Shown here piece after piece: positions 50,601-61,400 of a stretch of 64,000 nucleotides of DNA. The stretch comes from Bicyclus anynana (Eukaryota > Arthropoda > Insecta > Lepidoptera > Nymphalidae). A program made the position numbers and the translations under genes. Location: NCBI RefSeq assembly GCF_947172395.1, contig NC_069086.1, positions 9,890,501-9,954,500 of the forward strand. The letters are read 5' to 3'. The notes under the pieces were generated by a model. That model was not told the origin of the DNA. It did not search any database and was given only the letters and a program-made list of their open reading frames with translations. Every line of letters starts with the position of its first letter. The stretch's first letter is position 1.

Positions 50601-53600
50601 TTACAGCAAAAATACAATATTATGTGTGTCATATAACAGATAACATCGCACCTATGTCTTACTCTATTGTGGGTACGGTTTGAAGGCGGTGCTTTTTAGC
50701 TGATGAAAAAAATTCCAATATTCCCAGTTTTTTGATTCTCCTATGATACTATAACATATTTTATTCTGTGAATATCTATGAAAAATTGGAAAATATAATT
50801 AAATCAGTCCTAACGGCTTTTGAGTTTTAGCTAGACTAGGAATGATAATAAGGAAGATGTTGCAAAACTATGATTTAAAAGTTAAATTATTATTTGCGGC
50901 AAAATAAACACTTGCAATATTTTAAATATTTTCCCGCTATGCGATCGCGTATTATGACGTCACAAATGACGTCGCAAATACACTTCTATTGATTTTTTAC
51001 CAGAACTAGGTAATGCGTACAGTGACGTCACATAACTAACGGACCAATGGCGATCATTTTCCTACGAGTATATTTAATTTCCCGGGCATTTTATATGCTT
51101 TTTAATAAATAAAATTTAAGCTGAATAAAACATTGTTGTAAGTATGGAAGGAGGAATTTACAGAAGGATATTTTGATTCGAATTTCTTACATACATACAT
51201 ACGAGTATTAGGTATATTTATAATAATCCTATGATTTCTTTATTTATATATGTTTATAGGTAAACCTATAATTTTATCGATTATTTTTTTTGCCAGTTCT
51301 GTCTATTTATACTAAAATTATAAAGCTGATGATAAGTTTGTTTGTTTGTTTATTTGCTTGAACGCGCTAATCTCAGGAACTACTAGTCCGATAAGAAAAA
51401 TTCTTTCAGTGTTAGATAGCCCATTTATCGAAGAAGGCTTATATTATCCCCGTATTCCTACGGTGAACCACGCGAGTGAAACCGCGCGGCGTCAGCTGGT
51501 TAATTATAAGAGTTCTTCGGTAGTGTTTGCGGTAGAGAAGTTGCTAATCGTAGGTAATAAACGCATTTCATAAAATGGTGTTTTATATTTCTAGGGATGT
51601 ATAAAAACCATGGGATCTTACGACGATTTGATCAAATCGGAAATAGAGTTCTCATCATTAATAACAGACGAGAGTAATGAGGACGGAAAAACTGAAAAGG
51701 TATTTAGTTCTTAACTATATTATATGCTCATTGCTCCTGTTATCCTTAATGTAATCATAAAATATAACTGCTGAGTCATGATTGCATCAATAAAATAATA
51801 AACTGAGGCCATCTGTTAAGATAAGGTTCAGATATTGATATTAGATAATAAAAACACTTTTATTATAAGGTAACCAGTAATATTTACTTGATTGCTTAAT
51901 GAATCAAGTCTTATACTTACTGTTCTGAAAATATCTGAACCTTTTTAATGGACTTCTAAAAAAGAAGGATATTTCTCAGTTTGACCGTATATTTATTTAT
52001 TCAGAAAGTAAAATAATTATGAAGTTTCTATAATTTGTCTTTTAAGTAAGAATCGATTATTATATTTATTAAAAAGTAATTTATTATTATTAAGTAAGAC
52101 ACTAATTAGTAATAACAGGTGTATGATCATGAAATATAATAATTTGTTCTTTTTAATACACATTGATAAACTAAGAACATATTGTAAATAGTTTGTTATT
52201 TTTAATACAATGTGTATTGAACTAAGTACCTTTTATTGTAGGAAAATAAAAAACCAACATTAGAACACACCATATCAAAGGTATCCGTAAGGAGTAACGA
52301 GAACCCAGAAGAGCAAAAGGAACAAGTTCAGGCTTCGGAGGAAAGGGCTAAAGGGAATCTAGATTGGCGGGTCATAAGGAGTTACGTGGTGTCTGTAAAT
52401 TCATGGCTTGTTACATTTTTGGCGTTTTTCTCGGTATTAGTTACCCAGTTTGGTGCAACATTTTCCGACTACTGGCTGAGTTATTGGTGAGAATATTTAA
52501 TTTATGTCCGAAAGAGTGGTTGATTCAATTTTCACTGATGCTGTGGCCACAATAAGGGAAAACGTTAATGCCCGTTAGACGTTAATTAAACCATTAAATT
52601 TTAATACCTTATTGCAGTGGCCACACTTGAACGACTTTACGTTAATGATGTACCGACACTCGAACTATCGATTAACGTCTAACGCCATTGTTAATGCCGG
52701 TGAAAATTAATGCGTTAAATCGTGGCTACACCACAGAAAACATATGTACAAGTATACTCTAAGGTTAAACGCCCTTATTCACGGCGTTTGCCGTTAGTGT
52801 GGCCCCAGCATGACTGACAGTCTTGAATTTTCAAAAGTTTATTGTATCGTAGGTACTTGTTAGAATGAAATTAATTTGAATTTGCATTTTACTTTCAAGC
52901 CTATCCAAGATGATGTACATAGGTGGTTTCAAATGCCTATGTCTAATTTTGACGGCCTCCGTGGCGCAGTGGTATGGGCTGTGAATTAATTTGACGGAGA
53001 TCCTGGGTTCGATCCTGGGCTGGGCCGATTGAGGTTTTTTTAATTGGTTCAGATCTGGCTGGTGGGAGTTTTCGGCCGTGGCAAGTTACCTCCCTATCGA
53101 CAAAAACGTGCCGCCAAGCGATTTAGCGTTCCGGTACAGTGTCGTGTAGTAACCAAAAGGGGTGTGGATTTTCATCCTCCTGTTAATAAGTTAGCCTTTC
53201 ATCTTAGATTCATCATCACTTACCATGAGCTGAGATTGTAGTCAAGAGCTAACTTGTGAAGTATAAAATAATAAAAGAAAATGAATAAGAATTATATTGA
53301 TAGCCTTTGCGAAAACCAGGCAAATCCCTGTTAAATGCCACTGAGATCCAATGTTAACACGTTCCAAATGGACTTGGTAGTTACGAGAACAGACTTTATT
53401 GAACCCCTAATTTATTTTTTTAAATATTGCCCGATATCATTTAAATCCACCGTATACTTTCAAATAGGTAGATGAACTAATAAAAAATGCTGGTTGGGAA
53501 ATTAAAAAGAAATATATAATTTACTTAGATATAAAAATGTTGAATACATTTTGTAGATATTCGTGTAACATTTTAAATGTTTTATTTGTAGGACGAACGC

Positions 53601-56600
53601 TGTTGACAATTACGAACTATCGCTGCCAATCGGAGTTGAACCTGGTGAGTTTTAACATGTAAATTTGCCCCATACCTTTGTACCTAATGCAATTTGATAG
53701 CAAATTCCCTTCTTATCATCCCTTAAAGGGATCGCTATGTGTTTCCAGTGACTTATACAATGCCGACGCCCGCTATTACGCGTAAATTCAATATTTTCGC
53801 GAATTCCTCGGGAGTCATGGATTTTTTTGCGTGAAAGAGTAACAAATATCCATACATCCATCATCATCATACACTATATAGTACACTATTTGAATGCCGT
53901 GGAAATTTCACCCAATTGGCTAGTACAGTAAATTACGAAAGCAACCAATAAGCTACAAGTTATTAGCGACATACTTATGCCGCATAATAAAGATAAATAA
54001 ACAAATGAAAAAAAAAATTCACTAATCATCTTGTTTTCAGTTTTCGATTTCGACTAATACCTATGTACTTTTCACAGATACGGGCTTAGGAACACAAATG
54101 GGGCCATTGACCACGGCGCAGTATCTTTGGATATTCGGTGGATCGGTTCTCTTCATAATAATCATGACCCACGTACGAATTGTCGGGTTTGTCATGATGA
54201 CTATGCGTGCCTCGCAGAATCTTCACGATGTTATGTTCAAGAATTTGATTGTCGCCGCTATGAGCTTTTTTAATACCAATCCTTCAGGTAAGTCTTACTT
54301 GAATCAAAATATGACTCATTTTGGTTCTTATGGTGTTTTATAACCAAGAGATCAAGTTAAGATTTTAGATTACAAAATAAAAATATAAATAATATTTCCT
54401 AAATTAGTAAGGGTTTGCCAAAACGTACGTGTGAGGTATACCATCTTTTCAGCAAAGATATAGGTACTCCTGAGACTCTTTTGCGTATCTTTTATTTATT
54501 TATTTATTTATAGTACACCACAGATTAAATAATAATAGGCAGATAGAGCGCAAGGAACACAACGGTGTCGTAGCCTCTCCAAATACAAAAACGAATTCAT
54601 TCTCAAGTTAGTACGACACGAAGCGTCGCATCAGTAATTTTTAATATTATTGAAGAAAAATAGCATCTTATATTTATAAATATTTTAAAAACTGTTTACA
54701 TAAACTAAAGAAATAAGATGGAGTATTCTTTTATTGATTATTATATTAATTTATGTAATTGTGGTTAGCGTTAAATTTTGAAATACAAATTATGAAAAAG
54801 ATTTGATAAGCGGATGTCAAGGAGATGCGTGACTAATATAATATTAAATTGTCAAGACACATAAAATTATTCTAAATTACCTATACAAAAAAAATAAGTA
54901 AATGATGCTTAATAAAACTCTCTGAGTCTGCTACGCTCTTAAAAATATTGTAATCATCATCATCTGTACACGATTTTGTTTGTAAGTCCTATAAAATTGC
55001 CAAAAAATTTGGAAACAACACTTATAAAATATCTTATCTAAGTGTAACAACTCACGTAATGATGACCGTTGATAACTTAAACGTTTTAGATAAACATTGA
55101 CAAACAGGTAATTGTACATTGTTTAATTTTTAGGTCGCGTACTGAACAGATTTTCAAAGGATATGGGCGCTATGGATGAAATGTTACCACGCAGTTTATT
55201 AGAATCAGTACAGATGTACTTATTCACGGCGAGTGTTCTTGTGTTGAATGCAATGGCGCTTCCTTTGACATTGGTACCGACTGCAGTGTTATTAGTTATC
55301 TTTGTCTTTCTTCTTAAATGGTATCTAAATGCGGCGCAGGCTGTAAAGAGATTAGAAAGTACAAGTAAGTATGACTTTTGATTATGAAAAGCAAAGTAAA
55401 CTTACCGTTTTTGTAACCACCGATGACTGTCTGTGGCATCGTAGCACTCAAACGGATGGACCGATTTTGATGCTGTTTTTTTCATTTGAAAACCAGTAAA
55501 TAGCTTTCTTTGATCTAGCTCACATATTGTAACACCATTTGAACTTTTCTGTTTTGATTGAAAGAATTTCTGGCATAAAAGTTTTTCTCGTTAATTTTAT
55601 GACCTTCAGGGGGTTTTCGAAATGTTTGATTTTTGACTTGTCTTTGCTGCATTTGTATTCGGCCGTCTAATATCATACATCTAGCAGAGTTCTTATATAA
55701 TCTTAATTCATATACCTACAGTTCACATTCTAGAGTAGGTACATACTGAACATACGAGTATACCAACCTTATATTATATTTTCAGCTAAAAGTCCCGTGT
55801 TTGGTATGATCAATTCAACCATTGCTGGATTGTCTACTATAAGAAGCTCCAATTCCCAATACAGATTGCTAAAGATGTTTGATGATGCTCAGGTATATAC
55901 GACTTGCGCATTTTTTCATCGTATTTCTCTTTAAATTTGAGAAACTACAATAATTATTTTTATATTTCAGGACGTCAACACGAGCGCATTCTACACATTC
56001 TTAGGTGGATCCTCGTGTTTTGGTCTATATATGGATATACTATGTCTTTTCTATCTCGCAATCATAATTATAGGTTTTCTGTTTATAGATTTTGGTGAGT
56101 TAATTTTATAAGAATTCAAATATTTAAGTGTAATTTCTTAGACGCAATTGATTACGACGTGTGTGACGTGCTAGTCCAGTGGATATTAGCTCTGCCTTCA
56201 ATTCAGGGGGCGTAGGTTCGAATCCGGTCCACCTCCAACTTTTCATTTATGTGCACAGTAATTAAATATCACGTATCTCAAACGGTGAAGGAAAAATATC
56301 GTGAGGAAATCTGCATACCTGAGAATCTTTGTAATTCTGCCAATCCGCATTCGGCCATCGTGGTGGACTAAGGCCTAAACCCTCTTATTCTGAGAGGAGA
56401 CTCGTGGTCAACAGTAAGCAGAAAATGGGTTGTTAAAGATGAATTAACTAATTAATCGAGATTTTAAAATTTAAAGGGGAAATCATCGCGGTGGGCAGTG
56501 TCGGTCTGGCCGTCAGTCAGTCTATGGCGCTCACCATGATATTGCAAATGGCGGCGCGAATCACGGCAGACTTACTCGCTCAAATGACATCTGTAGAGCG

Positions 56601-58402
56601 AGTGCTCGAATACTCAAATCTGCCTGCTGAAGAAAATATGGAAACTGGCAGTAAGTACAACAACATCAAGATTAAGTGTTTTTAGCGGACTCAGAAGTGA
56701 TTACAAAAATACGAAAAATAATGTCGACCAAAGGTTATGATTCACAACATTTGTCAGGACAACTTAATTAACAAATCAAACTGTAACCAAATTAAGAATG
56801 GCAGAAAATGACCTTGAGTGAAGTCACGCACTTGTAAACGTTGTGTGTAGGGTTAAAGGCGCCTTTGACTGTTGACAAACACACACTGAAGCTGTCCGTA
56901 CCGCAACTCGTTGTAACGCGGCGATAACAGTGTTTAAATCATTACGGAAAAATAGTGAACACAAAGAGGTGTTTCTAGGAAACGTATTGAAAAGATGCGT
57001 ATTAATGCGTGAATGAATGGGAACTCACCAAAACTCACCCAAAATCTCGGATCTCGGAAAGGATGGCATGGCGGTCTTATACCGCCTGTATACAACAGCT
57101 CCCTGCAAGTGCATCCCGTTCGATATGATAGTTCCACATGCGCTTTCGCGTGGAGTCGCCATTTCACTAAATCCATAGGGAACCAAACGTTACGTTTTGA
57201 ATTTTGAGTCTGACGTTTTCCAAGTTTTATTCCCTGTAATTGGCACATTCATTGTTTAAATGTAAAATTTAATAGAGGTAAATGAAAAGCGGATTTTTAT
57301 ATAATTATGGTTTAAATGTCCAGTGTCTGGTCCGGCCACTCAGGAGGCCTCGCTGGGCCGTTCTTTTCTATTAACAAAATATTCAATGCAACTAAAAAAG
57401 CACACTTGGCTCAATTTGTTGTGACCTATATTTCTGTAATAGGCATCACTCGCGAATGCATTTCATGCAAATGGAAAAATTGAAAAATGCATTAACAGAA
57501 TTGGCAGTGATATATTTTTGGGAAATCGTAATATTTGCACGAATATGTTAATAATTTTACCAGAATATTTTGCGTGTTTTAAATTATAATAATAGTAAGA
57601 AACTACATAAACTCCGCGCCACGAAGCAAGACCCATAGATGCGGCGCTAATGTCTTTTGGTAATGGCGGTCTTATTGTCATATATGTAAGGCGCTGTCAA
57701 TTTTAGTTCAGGCTTTCACCGTGGGACTTCTTTCGTGGCGCGGAGTCTAGTTTGACCTACTTACAACAGCGCGTTTTATCCTGACTTGTTGGTTAAGGAA
57801 CTTTGATTTGTAAGTGCCAAACTAGAAAGTCCCTCTTTTTTTTTACTTTATGATTCGGCTCAGACACAGTCGTTTTCTAAAAATAAAATGACGACTCACC
57901 CAGTGGTGTGGTGGAGTAACTTATCTTGGAACTCATTGTTCCATTCATAGTTCCAAATCGTTTCCAGTATGATTCCGTGGTATATGAAGATTTGTATGAA
58001 AATAAAAACTCTTAGTGAATCTAAGGGTTCATTTTACTGTGCCTGCACACGAGCAGCACGTTGCCAACGGCAGAGGCAACTGCTACCGACGACTGCAGTC
58101 GGCGACGTTTCGGCGACAGTCAACGGCGTTTCGGCGGCAGTCGACTGCAGTCGTCGGTACCAGTTGCTTCTGCCGTTGGCAATATGCTGCTCGTGTAAAT
58201 GAACTGTTTTAAAAGTTTACCTCTGTATACATTGCGTAATGTAACGTAACGTGAATCTGAAAGGCCAAAAAAGAGATGGTTGGAGTATGTGAAAGAGCAT
58301 AATATGTATGTAAAAGAAATAAATGATAAATTAATGAATGATAGAAGCGAATGGAAGAGATTAACATATTTTCCCGACCCTACTTAAGTGGGATACGGTA
58401 AA

Positions 58403-58442
<40 letters not shown>

Positions 58443-61400
58443 GTGATGTTATTTTATAACTGTTCTATATGATGTATGGGACAATTAATGACACTATTTA
58501 TGGATAGGTACTCGCCCTCCCCCGAACTGGCCGCCAAATGGACAGCTACAATTTGAAAACGTCAATCTCAAATATGCAGAAGATGATCCACCGGTTCTCA
58601 AAAACTTGAACTTCACCATAAAAAACGGATGGAAGGTAAAAATACATACATGATTCTAAAAATAACAGTCTCAACTAGTAATTTTGTTTCTCTGTTTATT
58701 ATAATATTGTTATTTATTGAGTATGGCCAATTAATCGCCATATCATCATCATAATCATATCAGCCGATGGACTTCAATACATGGGCCTTTTGCAGGCCAA
58801 GTGCTTATAAATAGGCATAATATCTCGACTTTTCCCGGATTATTATGAATAACAAATCAAATAATGTCAATAAATAAAATAAATACCTATGTCATGTTCA
58901 TAAAACTCATGATATTTATGTTTGCAGCTTCTAAATAATTACACCAACGATGTTATCGTTAATATTCAAATTGCATGTCTACACAAATTTGTCCCCACCT
59001 TCATATGATTATGCTTTATTTCGAGAGATCTAAACAAGCCCAAGTTCACAGCATATATTTCTTTTGTAGGTTGGCATTATAGGAAGAACAGGAGCTGGTA
59101 AATCGTCACTAATTTCGGCTCTCTTCAGGCTGTCCACTGTCGAAGGAAGCATTAAAATTGATGGCATTGACACCAAAGATATAGCTAAGAAGGTAAAGTT
59201 ATAGTGTAAAAATCGTGTAAACTATCAACTAATAAACTCAACTAATAGCTCAAATAAAGCACTGTGAGAGCTCTTAATTATTCTATAAGTGAGCCAAGGC
59301 ACTGAAGGCTACACCAACACCTTTGCCTAAGGTTGACGGACACAATACCGGCAATTGACAGTCCAGGATCCGTAAAACATTTATTACTTAACAACCACAA
59401 TGTCCTACAAATCAAATTGTAGTTATAGGTACACAATGTCTAGAGTTGTATAACTATTAATTTATTATACAACTTAACAGCCTTAACTTAACGCTCAAAA
59501 TTTTTAATTTTCTTCATAACTCACTGTAACTCTCTTAACTCAGTTAGCTACCAGGATCAAGACTTTTCGTAAATAAAAAAGTTGATCGTCTCATCGAGAT
59601 GAAGCTACTCACGAAAAATTAACTTGATAGTAGGTAATCAGTTGTACAAAATGTTCTACGGATCCCTGACTATGACTGTTAAAAACATAAATGTCTATAT
59701 TTTCAGGAATTAAGATCTAAGATATCTATTATTCCTCAAGAGCCAGTACTATTTTCTGCTAAGCTGCGATACAACTTAGACCCATTTAACTACTACAGTG
59801 ATGATGAAATTTGGAGAGCTTTGGAACAAGTAAGTGTAAACTTTAGACGATCTTTTCTTTTATATTAATATCACACAATTTAAATATACTTACAGATAAA
59901 TAAGATAAGACAGACAAGCTTATTATTATCATTGTTTTTATAATTCGATTATTACTATAACTACTACTACTATTAATATAATATATATTTTTTTATAATT
60001 ATAATATATTATCTTTTTCATCTTATTCCTTCTACCTGGATAAGTACGAAGCTTTTGTTTTACGATAACCGATAATAAAATTGGTTTTATTTTTTCCTCC
60101 ACATACCTCGACAATAATTATTTTATTAATTTAAATTCATTAGTATCAACGAAACTAATATTTTTTCTATAATTTTGTATTCCATAATACTGATTTATCA
60201 CGATCCTGTGGTAACGGTTTTTAATGTCAGATGTATGGTTGGCCGACTTCAAAAGTCAGTACCTACATATTTATATATTTGTTTTACTCCCATTTATCCA
60301 CTTATGTACTCAATATAAAACCTCAAACCATATCACAAAGCTATTCATTTCTACAGATCGATTGGTAATGTTCATTACCACACGAGTAAATAGTGCTACA
60401 GTTTTTATTTTTAATTTTTTAAATAGTTCCATGGCATTGGCTATAAAAATTACATTCCCAGTTACATGCAAACGATGAAGTGTAAAATGTTTAACTGTTT
60501 TATTTATTAGGTGGAACTGAAAGACGCAGTGACGTCACTCGATTACAATGTGTCGGAAGGCGGAGCCAATTTTTCCGCAGGACAACGTCAGTTGCTCTGC
60601 CTCGCGCGGGCCGTACTTCGGTCCAACAAAATACTCGTGATGGATGAGGCGACAGCCAACGTGGACCCACAGTAAGTGAATCATCATCATTTTTAACCTA
60701 TTTTTAGGGTATGGAACTCTCCCGAAAACTTTCCTAATTCTTACACCCTGGGCTTCTTTAAGATGAGAGTGAATCTACTAGGCAAGCGCTGTCCCACCTA
60801 AGGCCACATCCAGTGGCGTGTACTCCATACATGCATTAAAGTACTGCATACCCTAAGGGTTGTTTTCTTAATGCTTATTATATGAAGATTTTCCCAGTTT
60901 GAGTTAATTTTCTTACTAGTGCATACCCTGATCGACAACCACTGCACGCCACTGGCCACATCTACACTTACCATCAGGTGAGATCATGGTCAAGCGCGAG
61001 CCTATTCCATATAAAAAAAGTTAAATGGGATGGGAGTGAAACACCACCAACAAAGTGCTACAAAAAAAAAATGATGAAATAGCTTAATTGATTCTTGTCT
61101 TCTAGTAGTAAAGGAAATTTTAAAATCAGTACGAACAAAGTACTCGTTCTTTTTAGTATATTATTATTTTTTATAATATTAACGTAGACCCGCTTAAGTG
61201 CTTTGTGCTTTGTGGTGTAGACAATCTTGGACAGTCCTCTGCAAATCAGTGATGCTGTTTTTTTTATAGTGGAGGGTAAGGGAGGAGGTAGTAATCATCC
61301 TATATGTCCATTACGTTTTAGGTTGCGCTAGTTACTGATACTCCTTAATTAGTTACGAAGTGACTAAATAACCCATAGGCCTTTCCTCTCTACCCACTTG

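Noticed and set aside
58015..58212. Ala/Arg-rich plus-strand frames
   Set aside because: They lie within the GC-rich palindromic element at 58023-58206.
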